Under the pieces are notes generated by a model, which searched no databases, had not been told where the DNA came from, and saw nothing but the letters and a program-made list of their open reading frames with translations. Below are positions 55,506 to 64,000 of a DNA stretch of 64,000 nucleotides, in pieces (positions within the stretch are counted from its first letter, which is position 1; each line of letters starts with the position of its first letter). The position numbers and the translations under genes are program-made. Source of the stretch: Kitasatospora sp. NBC_01250 (GTDB lineage Bacteria > Actinomycetota > Actinomycetes > Streptomycetales > Streptomycetaceae); assembly GCF_036226465.1 (NCBI RefSeq), contig NZ_CP108476.1, positions 7,254,001 to 7,318,000 on the forward strand. Direction: 5' to 3'.

Positions 55506-57602
55506 TTGACAGCAACCGCGGACGGCCGGCTCGACCCTGAGTACGATTCCGAGCCGGTCGCGGTGGACGAGCGGCCACCGGCCCCGTTGGCCGGTCCGGC
55601 CGACGCCGGCCCGTGGCAGGTGGCCGGGCACGGCACCGAAGCTCTGGAGGAGCTGATCGCGCCGGCGCCCGTGGACCGCGCGGCGATCGAGCAGAGCTTG
55701 CACCGGGCCACCACCCACCTGCTGTCCCTGCAGGACACCGAAGGCTGGTGGAAGGGGGACCTGGAGACCAACGTCACCATGGACGCGGAGGACCTGTTAC
55801 TCCGTCAGTTCCTGGGAATCCGCACGGTGGAGCAGACCGCGGCCACCGCCGAGTGGATCCGCTCGCAGCAGCGCGCGGACGGCACCTGGGGGACCTTCCA
55901 CGGAGGTCCGCCGGAGATTTCCACCACGGTCGAGGCCTATGTCGCGCTGCGCCTGGCCGGAGACCAACCGGACGCCCCGCACATGCGGGCCGCGGCCGAG
56001 TACGTCCGGGGCGCCGGCGGCATCGCGGCGACCCGGGTCTTCACCAGGATCTGGCTCGCGCTCTTCGGCTGGTGGCCGTGGGAGCGTTTGCCGGAGATGC
56101 CGCCCGAGATCATGTTCCTGCCCAAGTGGCTGCCGCTGAACATCTACGCGTTCGGCTGCTGGGCCCGTCAGACCATCGTGCCGCTCACCGTGGTCTCCGC
56201 GCACCGCCCGGTCAGACCGGGTCCGTTCGAGCTCACCGAGTTGCACACCGACCCGGCCAACCCCTTCCCGCTGCGCCCGCTCGCCCCGCCCGCCAGCTGG
56301 GACGGACTCTTCGAGCGGCTCGACCTGGTGCTGCACGCCTACCACAAGCGCGCGGTGCGACCGCTGCGCCGGCTGGCACTGAGCCAGGCCGGACGCTGGA
56401 TCGTCGAGCGCCAGGAGGCGGACGGCTGCTGGGGCGGCATCCAGCCGCCCGCCGTCTACTCACTGATCGCGCTGCACCTGCTCGGCTACGAGCTGGACCA
56501 CCCGGTGATGCGTTCCGGGCTGGCCGCCTTCGAGCGCTTCACCGTGCACACCGAGGACGGCAAGCGCTGGCTGGAGGCCTGTCAGTCCCCGGTCTGGGAC
56601 ACCTGCCTGGCCACCATCGCGCTGGTCGACGCGGGTCTGCCGGCCGACCACCCGGCGCTGGTCCGGGCGACCGACTGGATGCTCGCGGAGGAGATCACCA
56701 CCAAGGGCGACTGGTCGGTGCAGCGGCCCCAGCTGGCCCCGGGCGGCTGGGCCTTCGAGTTCCACAACGACACCTATCCCGACATCGACGACACCGCCGA
56801 GGTGGTGCTGGCGCTGCGCCGGGTGGACCACCCGGAGCCGGAGCGGGTGGCCGGCGCCGTGCACCGCGGCGTCGAGTGGAACCTCGGCATGCAGTCCAAG
56901 AACGGCGCCTGGGGCGCCTTCGACGTGGACAACACCAGCACGCTGCCGAACAAGCTGCCGTTCTGCGACTTCGGCGAGGTGGTCGACCCGCCGTCGGCCG
57001 ACGTCACCGCCCACGTGGTGGAGATGCTGGCCGAGGTCGGCAAGGCGGACGACCCGCGCACCAGGCGGGGCGTGGAGTGGCTGCTGCGCAACCAGGAGGC
57101 CGAGGGCTCCTGGTTCGGCCGCTGGGGCACCAACTACATCTACGGCACCGGGTCGGTCCTGCCGGCCCTGGTGGCGGCAGGGGTGCCCGAGTCCGATCCG
57201 GCGATCCGGCGTGCGGTGCGCTGGCTGGAGGAGCGGCAGAACCCGGACGGCGGCTGGGGCGAGGACATGCGCTCCTACGAGGACCCGGAGAACTGGTCGG
57301 GGCGCGGTGAGTCCACCGCCTCGCAGACCGCCTGGGCGCTGATGGCGCTGCTGTCGGCCGGCGAAGGGCCCGGCGGCCGGTTCGCTCCCGGACCGGAGCG
57401 GGGCAGCGCCGCGGTGGAACGCGGCGTGCGCTGGCTGGCGGCCACCCAGTTGGCCGAAGGCAGCTGGGACGAGCCGCAGTTCACCGGGACCGGGTTCCCG
57501 TGGGACTTCTCGATCAACTACCACCTCTACCGGCTGGTCTTCCCGGTCACCGCGCTGGGCCGCTACCTGCACGGCAATCCGGTGCTGGGGAGGCTGACAT
57601 GA
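55506..57602 (+). CDS. shc: Squalene-hopene cyclase
   Basis: 698 residues from TTG 55506; GAGAGGTG lies about 6 bp upstream and the upstream frame has no better start. Class II triterpene cyclase with the catalytic DxDD motif as D426-I-D-D429 (DTYPDIDDTAEVV) and repeated QW motifs such as QESDGCWGG-like QEADGCWGGIQ, QSKNGAWGAF, QEAEGSWFGRWG and QNPDGGWGED. It cyclises squalene to hopene/hopanol, a membrane-associated reaction. A TTA leucine codon at 55797-55799 (residue 98) suggests dependence on the bldA tRNA. Overlaps the next start by 4 bp. Confidence 0.95.
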   Translation: MTATADGRLDPEYDSEPVAVDERPPAPLAGPADAGPWQVAGHGTEALEELIAPAPVDRAAIEQSLHRATTHLLSLQDTEGWWKGDLETNVTMDAEDLLLRQFLGIRTVEQTAATAEWIRSQQRADGTWGTFHGGPPEISTTVEAYVALRLAGDQPDAPHMRAAAEYVRGAGGIAATRVFTRIWLALFGWWPWERLPEMPPEIMFLPKWLPLNIYAFGCWARQTIVPLTVVSAHRPVRPGPFELTELHTDPANPFPLRPLAPPASWDGLFERLDLVLHAYHKRAVRPLRRLALSQAGRWIVERQEADGCWGGIQPPAVYSLIALHLLGYELDHPVMRSGLAAFERFTVHTEDGKRWLEACQSPVWDTCLATIALVDAGLPADHPALVRATDWMLAEEITTKGDWSVQRPQLAPGGWAFEFHNDTYPDIDDTAEVVLALRRVDHPEPERVAGAVHRGVEWNLGMQSKNGAWGAFDVDNTSTLPNKLPFCDFGEVVDPPSADVTAHVVEMLAEVGKADDPRTRRGVEWLLRNQEAEGSWFGRWGTNYIYGTGSVLPALVAAGVPESDPAIRRAVRWLEERQNPDGGWGEDMRSYEDPENWSGRGESTASQTAWALMALLSAGEGPGGRFAPGPERGSAAVERGVRWLAATQLAEGSWDEPQFTGTGFPWDFSINYHLYRLVFPVTALGRYLHGNPVLGRLT
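55797..55799 (+). promoter_or_regulatory. TTA codon in shc (bldA-dependent control)
   Basis: An in-frame TTA for leucine 98 within a CTG-TTA-CTC run. In Streptomyces TTA codons are rare and read by the developmentally regulated bldA tRNA. Confidence 0.7.
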
Positions 57603-58321
57603 GTGCACCGCTCCTGGTGCTGTGCGCACTGCCCGCTGAGGAGTGGGCGCTGCGCCGCGGCGACTGGGCGCAGGCCCTCGGTGGCCCGCCGGTGCTGGCC
57701 CGTACCGGCATGGGCCCGGCGCGGGCCGGACGGACGGCGGGCACCCTGCTGTCGGCCGCCCCGCAGGGCTACGGCGCGGTGCTGATGACCGGATTCTGCG
57801 CCGCGGCCGTGTCGGGGACAAGACCGGGTGAAGTGATCGTTTCCGACCGGGTGCACTGCCCGGCCGGCCGGGTGCGGACGACCGACCAGCCGGCGCCGCT
57901 CGCCCGGGCGCTGACCGGCCTCGGACTCAGCGTCCGCACCGGAACCCTGCACTCCGCCGACCACGTGGTGAGCGGCCACGAGCGCCGCGTGCTCAGCCGG
58001 CAGGGGATCCTGGCCGTGGACATGGAGTCCGCGGCCGTGTTCGACAGCGTGCTCGACCAGGTACCGGACGGTCTGCCGATGGCGGCGGTCCGGGTGGTGG
58101 TCGACACGCCCGAGCGCGAGCTGTTCCGGCCCGGCACCGTGCCGGCCGGCCTGCGCGCGTTCCGTACCCTGCGGGCCCTGGTGCCCGCACTGCTCGGCTG
58201 GCACCGCGCCGTGGTCGGCGCCGGGGCCGGTGCACAGCACCTCCGTTCGATACCGGAGCCGGCAGATCCTGCCCTGTTGACCCACTCTTCCCTGCCGACG
58301 CTCCCTCAGGAGGCGAGCTAG
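57599..58321 (+). CDS. hpnG: Hopanoid-associated phosphorylase HpnG
   Basis: 240 residues from ATG 57599, overlapping the shc stop. Nucleoside phosphorylase/MTAN fold: GFCAAAVSGTRPGEVIVSDR and the DMESAAVFDSV motif with the ribose-binding glutamate. In hopanoid synthesis HpnG removes adenine from adenosylhopane to give ribosylhopane or its phosphate. About 40 C-terminal residues are of low complexity. Directly precedes hpnH, which makes its substrate. Confidence 0.9.
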   Translation: MSAPLLVLCALPAEEWALRRGDWAQALGGPPVLARTGMGPARAGRTAGTLLSAAPQGYGAVLMTGFCAAAVSGTRPGEVIVSDRVHCPAGRVRTTDQPAPLARALTGLGLSVRTGTLHSADHVVSGHERRVLSRQGILAVDMESAAVFDSVLDQVPDGLPMAAVRVVVDTPERELFRPGTVPAGLRAFRTLRALVPALLGWHRAVVGAGAGAQHLRSIPEPADPALLTHSSLPTLPQEAS

Positions 58322-58323
58322 CC

Positions 58324-59343
58324 ATGGCCATGCCGCTGCGCCAGACCATGCGGGTTGGTACGTACCTCATGCAGCAGAAGCTCAAGCGCCGCGAGAAGTT
58401 CCCGCTGATCGTCGAGCTGGAGCCGCTCTTCGCGTGCAACCTCGCCTGCGAGGGCTGTGGCAAGATCCAGCACCCGGCCGGGGTGCTGAAGCAGCGGATG
58501 CCGGTCGCCCAGGCGGTCGGCGCGGTGCTGGAGTCCGGTGCTCCGATGGTCTCCATCGCCGGCGGCGAGCCGCTGATGCACCCGCAGATCGACGAGATCG
58601 TCCGTCAGCTGGTGGCGAAGCGGAAGTACGTCTTCCTGTGCACGAACGCCATGCTGCTGCGCAAGAAGTTGGACAAGTTCACTCCTTCGCCGTACTTCAC
58701 CTTTACGGTCCACATCGACGGCATGCGCGAGCGGCACGATGAGTCGGTGGCCAAGGAGGGGGTGTTCGACGAGGCGGTGGCGGCCATCAAGGAGGCCAAG
58801 CGACGCGGCTTCCGGGTGACCACCAACAGCACCTTCTTCAACACGGACACCCCGCAGACCATCATCGAGGTGCTCGACTACCTCAACGACGAGCTCAAGG
58901 TCGACGAGATGATGCTCTCCCCGGCCTACGCCTACGAGAAGGCTCCCGACCAGGAGCACTTCCTGGGCGTGGAGCAGACCCGGGAGCTCTTCCGCAAGAC
59001 CTTCGCCGGCGGCAACCGCCGCCGCTGGCGGCTGAACCACAGCCCGCTCTTCCTGGACTTCCTGGAGGGCAAGGTCGACTTCGAGTGCACCGCCTGGGGC
59101 ATCCCGAACTACTCGCTCTTCGGGTGGCAGCGCCCCTGCTACCTGATGTCCGACGGGTACGTGCCCACCTACCGGGAGCTCATCGAGAAGACCGACTGGT
59201 CGAAGTACGGCCGTGGCAAGGACCCGCGCTGCGAGAACTGCATGGCGCACTGCGGTTACGAGCCCACGGCGGTGCTCGCCACCATGGGCTCGCTCAAGGA
59301 GTCGCTGCGCGCGATGCGGGAGACCGTGGCCGGTACCCGCTGA
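58324..59343 (+). CDS. hpnH: Adenosyl-hopene transferase HpnH (radical SAM)
   Basis: 339 residues. The radical-SAM cysteine motif C38-C42-C45 (CNLACEGC) is near the N-terminus after LIVELEPLFA, and SIAGGEPLMHP is the GGE SAM-binding motif. The C-terminal half has the HpnH-type cysteines (CTAWGIPNYS, CENCMAHCGYEPTA). It adds the 5'-deoxyadenosyl radical to diploptene, the first side-chain step of bacteriohopanepolyols. It follows hpnG by 2 bp and is followed by a hairpin. Confidence 0.95.
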   Translation: MAMPLRQTMRVGTYLMQQKLKRREKFPLIVELEPLFACNLACEGCGKIQHPAGVLKQRMPVAQAVGAVLESGAPMVSIAGGEPLMHPQIDEIVRQLVAKRKYVFLCTNAMLLRKKLDKFTPSPYFTFTVHIDGMRERHDESVAKEGVFDEAVAAIKEAKRRGFRVTTNSTFFNTDTPQTIIEVLDYLNDELKVDEMMLSPAYAYEKAPDQEHFLGVEQTRELFRKTFAGGNRRRWRLNHSPLFLDFLEGKVDFECTAWGIPNYSLFGWQRPCYLMSDGYVPTYRELIEKTDWSKYGRGKDPRCENCMAHCGYEPTAVLATMGSLKESLRAMRETVAGTR

Positions 59344-59348
59344 GCGCC

Positions 59349-59384
59349 GGGCCCGGCGCGCGTGCGAGAGCGCGCGCCGGGCCC
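59349..59384 (+). terminator. Hairpin between hpnH and ispG
   Basis: A 14-bp perfect stem (59349-59362 with 59371-59384) and 8-nt loop, inside the same-strand cluster. It may end most transcripts or limit expression of ispG-dxs-hpnO. Confidence 0.65.
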
Positions 59385-59428
59385 GACCATGACATCAAGA
59401 CCATCACAGCAAGGATGTGCGTACAGCC

Positions 59429-60589
59429 ATGACCGCGATCTCGCTCGGTGTTCCGTCCCTGCCGCTCAAGCCGCTCGCCACCCGCCGCGTCTCGCGTCAG
59501 ATCATGGTCGGCAACGTTCCGGTCGGTGGTGACGCGCCGGTGTCGGTGCAGTCGATGACCACGACGCTGACCTCGGACGTGAACGCGACGCTGCAGCAGA
59601 TCGCGCAGCTGACCGCTTCGGGGTGTCAGATCGTGCGGGTGGCGGTGCCCTCGCAGGACGACGCGGACGCGCTGCCGATCATCGCGAGGAAGTCGCAGAT
59701 CCCGGTGATCGCGGACATCCACTTCCAGCCGAAGTACGTGTTCGCGGCGATCGATGCGGGTTGTGCGGCGGTGCGGGTGAACCCGGGCAACATCAAGGCT
59801 TTCGACGACAAGGTCGGTGAGATCGCGCGGGCGGCGAAGTCGGCGGGTGTGCCGATCCGGATCGGTGTGAACGCGGGTTCGCTGGACAAGCGGCTGCTGG
59901 AGAAGTACGGCAAGGCGACGCCGGAGGCGTTGGTGGAGTCGGCGTTGTGGGAGTGCTCGCTGTTCGAGGAGCACGACTTCCGGGACATCAAGATCTCGGT
60001 GAAGCACAACGACCCGGTGGTGATGATCAATGCGTACCGGCAGTTGGCGGCGGCGTGCGACTATCCGCTGCACCTGGGTGTGACGGAGGCGGGTCCGGCG
60101 TTCCAGGGGACGATCAAGTCGGCGGTGGCGTTCGGTGCGCTGCTGGCGGAGGGGATCGGGGACACGATCCGGGTCTCGCTGTCGGCGCCGCCGGTGGAGG
60201 AGATCAAGGTCGGGATCCAGATCCTGGAGTCGTTGAACCTGCGTCAGCGCGGGTTGGAGATCGTTTCGTGTCCGTCGTGCGGTCGGGCGCAGGTGGATGT
60301 GTACAAGCTCGCGGAGGAGGTCACCGCCGGGCTCGAGGGCATGGAGGTGCCGCTGCGGGTGGCGGTGATGGGCTGTGTGGTGAACGGTCCGGGTGAGGCG
60401 CGCGAGGCGGATCTGGGGGTGGCCTCGGGCAACGGCAAGGGGCAGATCTTCGTGAAGGGCGAGGTGATCAAGACCGTGCCCGAGTCGAAGATCGTCGAGA
60501 CCCTGATCGAGGAGGCCCTGCAACTCGCCGAGCGGTACCAGGCCGACGGCGGCCCAGCGGGCGTACCGGCGGTGATCGCGGCAGGCTGA
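59429..60589 (+). CDS. ispG: 4-hydroxy-3-methylbut-2-enyl diphosphate synthase IspG
   Basis: 386 residues from ATG 59429. AAGGA is 13 nt upstream; a GTG at 59417 is too close to it. Family blocks are VSVQSMTTTLTSDVNAT, IVRVAVPSQDDADAL and IPVIADIHF. The [4Fe-4S] ligands are in SCPSCGRAQVDVYKLA and MGCVVNGPGEARE. It makes HMBPP from MEcPP in the MEP pathway. The central part uses more G- and T-ending codons (GTG, GCG, TTG, GGT) than its C-ending neighbours. Streptomycetes often carry a second ispG elsewhere. Confidence 0.95.
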   Translation: MTAISLGVPSLPLKPLATRRVSRQIMVGNVPVGGDAPVSVQSMTTTLTSDVNATLQQIAQLTASGCQIVRVAVPSQDDADALPIIARKSQIPVIADIHFQPKYVFAAIDAGCAAVRVNPGNIKAFDDKVGEIARAAKSAGVPIRIGVNAGSLDKRLLEKYGKATPEALVESALWECSLFEEHDFRDIKISVKHNDPVVMINAYRQLAAACDYPLHLGVTEAGPAFQGTIKSAVAFGALLAEGIGDTIRVSLSAPPVEEIKVGIQILESLNLRQRGLEIVSCPSCGRAQVDVYKLAEEVTAGLEGMEVPLRVAVMGCVVNGPGEAREADLGVASGNGKGQIFVKGEVIKTVPESKIVETLIEEALQLAERYQADGGPAGVPAVIAAG

Positions 60590-60671
60590 GAGATCCGAAG
60601 TTCCGCCCCCAGCCAGCGGCCGGGCCCCTGTAGAGCAAACCGAGCTGTAGACCAAGCCGAGAGGTGGAGCC

Positions 60672-62594
60672 ATGTCACTCCTGTCCTCCGTTCACGGACC
60701 AGCCGACCTGAAGCGACTGCCGGCCAACCGGATGCCGCAACTGGCCCAGGAGATCCGCGACTTCCTGATCGAGGCGGTCAGCCGCACCGGGGGCCACCTC
60801 GGACCCAACCTCGGGGTGGTGGAGCTGACCATCGCGCTGCACCGGGTCTTCGACTCGCCGCGCGACCGGATCCTGTGGGACACCGGCCACCAGGCCTACG
60901 TGCACAAGCTGTTGACCGGCCGGCAGGACTTCAGCCGGCTGCGGGCCAAGGGCGGGCTCTCCGGCTACCCCTCGCGGGCCGAGTCCGAGCACGACGTGAT
61001 CGAGAACTCGCACGCCTCCACCGTGCTCGGCTACGCCGACGGGATCGCCAAGGCGCACCAGATCCAGGGACGCAGCGACCGGCAGACCGTCGCGGTGATC
61101 GGCGACGGCGCGCTCACCGGCGGGCTGGCCTGGGAGGCGCTCAACAACATCGCCGAGGCCCAGGACCGGCCGCTGGTCATCGTGGTCAACGACAACGAGC
61201 GCTCCTACGCCAAGACCATCGGGGGCCTGGCCAACCACCTGGCCACGCTGCGCACCACCCAGGGCTACGAGCGCTTCCTGGCCTGGGGGAAGGAGGCGCT
61301 GCAGCGCACTCCGGTGGTCGGCCAGCCGATCTTCGAGGCGCTGCACGGCGCGAAGAAGGGCTTCAAGGACTCCTTCGCCCCGCAGGGCATGTTCGAGGAC
61401 CTGGGCCTGAAGTACCTCGGCCCGATCGACGGCCACGACATCGCCGCGGTGGAGTCCGCGCTGCGCAAGGCGCGCGGCTTCGGCGGCCCGGTGATCGTGC
61501 ACTGCCTGACCGTCAAGGGCCGCGGCTACCGTCCCGCCGAGCTCGACGAGGCGGACCGCTTCCACGCGGTGGGGGCCATGGACCCCTACACCTGCCTGCC
61601 GATCTCGCCCTCCGGCGGCACCTCCTGGACCTCGGTCTTCGGCGAGGAGATGCTGGCCGTCGGCGCCCAGCGCCCGGACGTGGTGGCGATCACCGCCGCG
61701 ATGCTCCAGCCGGTGGGCCTGGCCGACTTCGCCAAGGCCTTCCCCAAGCGCACCTTCGACGTCGGCATCGCCGAGCAGCACGCGGTCACCAGCGCCGCGG
61801 GCCTGGCCACCGCCGGACTGCACCCGGTGGTCGCGGTCTACGCGACCTTCCTCAACCGGGCCTTCGACCAGGTCCTGATGGACGTCGCGCTGCACAAGCT
61901 GGGTGTCACCTTCGTGCTGGACCGGGCCGGGGTGACCGGCAACGACGGCGCCTCGCACAACGGCATGTGGGACATGTCGATCCTCCAGGTGGTGCCCGGG
62001 CTGCGGCTGGCCGCCCCGCGCGACGCCGCGCAGCTGCGCGCCCAGCTGCGCGAGGCGCTGGAGGTCACGGACGCGCCGACCGTGGTGCGCTTCCCCAAGG
62101 GCGAGGTCGGACCGGACCTCCCGGCCGTCGAGCACCTGGGCGGGGTGGACGTGCTGCAGCGCACCCGGGTGCCGGGCCGGGCCGGCCAGGACGTGCTGCT
62201 GGTCTCGGTCGGCTCGATGGCCTGCGCCTGCCTGGACGCCGCCGCGCTGCTCACCGCCGACGGCCTGGCCACCACCGTGGTCGACCCGCGCTGGGTCAAG
62301 CCGGTCGACCCGGCGCTCGTCCAACTCGCGGCCGCGCACAAGCTGGTGGTCACCGTCGAGGACAACGGCCGGGCCGGCGGCGTCGGTGCCGCCATCGCCC
62401 AGGCGCTGCGGGACGCCGAGGTGGCCACCCCGCTGCGCGACCTGGGCATCCCGCAGGAGTTCCTCCAGCACGCCGGGCGCGGCGAGATCATGGAGGAGGC
62501 CGGGCTGACCGGCACCGGGATCGCCGCCCAGACCGCCGCCTTCGCCAAGTACCTGCTGCCGAACCGAGGAGTGAACGAACCCCGTGCCAGCTGA
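60672..62594 (+). CDS. dxs: 1-deoxy-D-xylulose-5-phosphate synthase
   Basis: 640 residues from ATG 60672 (GAGAGGTGGAG upstream). Transketolase-like with thiamine diphosphate motif GDGALTGGLAWEALNNIAEA, the N-terminal GGHLGPNLGVVELTIALH and DTGHQAYVHKLLTGR, and the pyrimidine-binding FDVGIAEQHAVTSAAGLA. It joins pyruvate and glyceraldehyde-3-phosphate in the first committed MEP step. It lies 82 bp after ispG and overlaps the next gene by 11 bp. Its place in the hopanoid cluster suggests a dedicated precursor supply. Confidence 0.96.
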   Translation: MSLLSSVHGPADLKRLPANRMPQLAQEIRDFLIEAVSRTGGHLGPNLGVVELTIALHRVFDSPRDRILWDTGHQAYVHKLLTGRQDFSRLRAKGGLSGYPSRAESEHDVIENSHASTVLGYADGIAKAHQIQGRSDRQTVAVIGDGALTGGLAWEALNNIAEAQDRPLVIVVNDNERSYAKTIGGLANHLATLRTTQGYERFLAWGKEALQRTPVVGQPIFEALHGAKKGFKDSFAPQGMFEDLGLKYLGPIDGHDIAAVESALRKARGFGGPVIVHCLTVKGRGYRPAELDEADRFHAVGAMDPYTCLPISPSGGTSWTSVFGEEMLAVGAQRPDVVAITAAMLQPVGLADFAKAFPKRTFDVGIAEQHAVTSAAGLATAGLHPVVAVYATFLNRAFDQVLMDVALHKLGVTFVLDRAGVTGNDGASHNGMWDMSILQVVPGLRLAAPRDAAQLRAQLREALEVTDAPTVVRFPKGEVGPDLPAVEHLGGVDVLQRTRVPGRAGQDVLLVSVGSMACACLDAAALLTADGLATTVVDPRWVKPVDPALVQLAAAHKLVVTVEDNGRAGGVGAAIAQALRDAEVATPLRDLGIPQEFLQHAGRGEIMEEAGLTGTGIAAQTAAFAKYLLPNRGVNEPRAS

Positions 62595-63984
62595 CCGACC
62601 TGAAGGTGCCCTCGACCTCGCCGCCCTGCTCGCCGAGCGCGGCGGCGAGCGGTACGAGCTGCACGGCCGCTACCTCAACCCGCAGCTGCCGCGGATGCTG
62701 CACACGATCGGCTTCGACAAGACCTACGACCACGCCCGCGGCCCCTTCTTCTACGACGCCGAGGGCAACGAGTACCTGGACATGCTGGCCGGCTTCGGTA
62801 TCTTCGCGCTCGGCCGGCACCACCCGGTGGTGCGCGACGCGATCCAGCAGGTGATGGACCTCGACCTGCCCGACCTGACCCGCTTCGACTGCCCGCCGCT
62901 GCCCGGTCTGCTGGCCGAGCGGCTGCTCGCCGAGGCGCCCGGCCTGGACCGGGTCTTCTTCGGCAACAGCGGCACCGAGGCGGTGGAGACGGCGATCAAG
63001 TTCGCCCGCTACGCCACCGGGCGCGGCCGGATCCTCTACTGCGACCACGCGTTCCACGGCCTGACCACCGGATCGCTGTCGATCAACGGCGAGGGCGGCT
63101 TCCGCAAGGGCTTCGGCCCGCTGCTGCCGGACACCGCGATCCCGCTCGGCGACCTCGGCGCGCTCCAGCGCGAACTGCGCAAGGGCGACGTGGCCGCGCT
63201 GATCGTCGAGCCGATCCAGGGCAAGGGGGTGCACGCCGCCCCGCCCGGCTGGCTGCGCGCCGCCCAGGAGCTGCTGCACGAGAACAAGGCGCTGCTCATC
63301 TGCGACGAGGTGCAGACCGGCATCGGGCGCACCGGGGCCTTCTTCGCCTACCAGGGCGAGGAGGGCGTGCAGCCCGACCTGGTCTGCGCGGCCAAGGCGC
63401 TCTCCGGCGGCTACGTGCCGATCGGCGCCACGCTGGGCAAGGGCTGGATCTTCGAGAAGGTCTACTCCTCGATGGACCGGGTGCTGGTGCACTCGGCCAG
63501 CTACGGCTCCAACGCCCAGGCGATGGCGGCGGGCCTGGCCACCCTGCAGGTGATGCGCGACGAGCAGGTGGTGGCCAATGCCCGCCGGGTCGGCGACCTG
63601 CTGCGCACCCGGTTGGCCGCGCTCACCGCGAAGTACGAGATGCTGGCCGAGGTCCGCGGGCGCGGTCTGATGATCGGCATCGAGTTCGGCCGACCCCGCT
63701 CGCTCAAGCTGCGCACCGGGTGGACCGCGCTGCAGGCCGCCCGCAAGGGGCTCTTCGCGCAGATGGTGGTGGTGCCGCTGCTGCAGCGGCACCGGATCCT
63801 CACCCAGGTCTCGGGCGACCACCTGGAGGTGATCAAGCTGATCCCGCCGCTGATCATCACCGAGCGTGAGGTGGACCGGTTCGTGGACGCGTTCAGCGAG
63901 GTGATGGACGACGCGCACAGCGGCGGCGGGCTGATGTGGGACTTCGGCAAGACCCTGGTCAAGCAGGCGGTGGGCAACCGGTAG
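62584..63984 (+). CDS. Class III aminotransferase, hopanoid-associated (HpnO-like)
   Basis: 466 residues from GTG 62584. PLP fold type I class III: FFGNSGTEAVETAIKFAR, CDHAFHGLTTGSLS, LLICDEVQTGIGRTG and the Schiff-base lysine K271 in VCAAKALSGGYVPIGA. In hopanoid clusters this enzyme converts ribosylhopane to aminobacteriohopanetriol. Ornithine/acetylornithine-type activity is an alternative by fold, but the cluster context favours the hopanoid role. Complete, ending 16 bp before the right edge. Confidence 0.88.
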   Translation: MPADRPEGALDLAALLAERGGERYELHGRYLNPQLPRMLHTIGFDKTYDHARGPFFYDAEGNEYLDMLAGFGIFALGRHHPVVRDAIQQVMDLDLPDLTRFDCPPLPGLLAERLLAEAPGLDRVFFGNSGTEAVETAIKFARYATGRGRILYCDHAFHGLTTGSLSINGEGGFRKGFGPLLPDTAIPLGDLGALQRELRKGDVAALIVEPIQGKGVHAAPPGWLRAAQELLHENKALLICDEVQTGIGRTGAFFAYQGEEGVQPDLVCAAKALSGGYVPIGATLGKGWIFEKVYSSMDRVLVHSASYGSNAQAMAAGLATLQVMRDEQVVANARRVGDLLRTRLAALTAKYEMLAEVRGRGLMIGIEFGRPRSLKLRTGWTALQAARKGLFAQMVVVPLLQRHRILTQVSGDHLEVIKLIPPLIITEREVDRFVDAFSEVMDDAHSGGGLMWDFGKTLVKQAVGNR

Positions 63985-64000
63985 CGCCGGCCCGGCCGGG

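Overview
The window is high-GC actinomycete chromosome, most likely Streptomyces or a close relative such as Kitasatospora. The reasons are strong G/C preference at third codon positions, frequent GTG starts, 1-4 bp stop/start overlaps, a WhiB-type regulator, a 2-methylisoborneol gene pair, a Streptomyces-style hopanoid cluster and RHS/WXG-type polymorphic toxins. No database was searched; calls rest on motifs and family knowledge.

Layout. 1-3095: end of a DUF1876 gene, then a fusion of an MFS transporter to apolipoprotein N-acyltransferase. 3126-8241 (minus): methylmalonyl-CoA mutase operon mutA-mutB-meaB. 8561-9112: an extended WhiB-like protein. 9285-10884: a 31-codon peptide with its own terminator, then a threonine-rich leader peptide and attenuator-like hairpin ahead of a short threonyl-tRNA synthetase without editing domains. 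10956-13175 (minus): monomeric isocitrate dehydrogenase. 13472-18882: valine/isobutyrate catabolic operon ending in propionyl-CoA, chemically linked to the mutase. 18956-28267 (minus): cobF behind an unusual chaperone-like operon made of a giant membrane-anchored TPR protein, a J-like protein without HPD, a GrpE-like protein, an Hsp70 carrying four zinc ribbons, and a small zinc-ribbon protein. 28866-30996: 2-methylisoborneol synthase and GPP methyltransferase. 31057-32235 (minus): secreted serine hydrolase.

32394-41942 is an accessory island. A toxin module (SseB-like, ESX-like, RHS) is present twice in tandem. The upstream copy is broken by a 5' truncation, a frameshift and fusion to a recombinase remnant. 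The downstream copy carries a full-length RHS toxin (1,560 residues) and a candidate immunity gene. An IS element, a second recombinase remnant and a tRNA-Leu(GAG) close the island.

42369-64000: anti-sigma-type ATPase, idi, then a coupled operon of nucleotidyltransferase, glycerol-1-phosphate dehydrogenase-like protein, CDP-alcohol phosphatidyltransferase, GT2 glycosyltransferase and a TagGH-like ABC exporter, probably making and exporting a phosphoalcohol-containing surface polymer or glycolipid. A secreted ricin-type protein follows. The last part is the hopanoid cluster hpnC-hpnD-hpnE-polyprenyl synthase-shc-hpnG-hpnH-ispG-dxs-hpnO, which combines isoprenoid precursor supply, squalene formation, cyclisation and side-chain building. 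shc carries a TTA codon, which suggests bldA-dependent developmental control.
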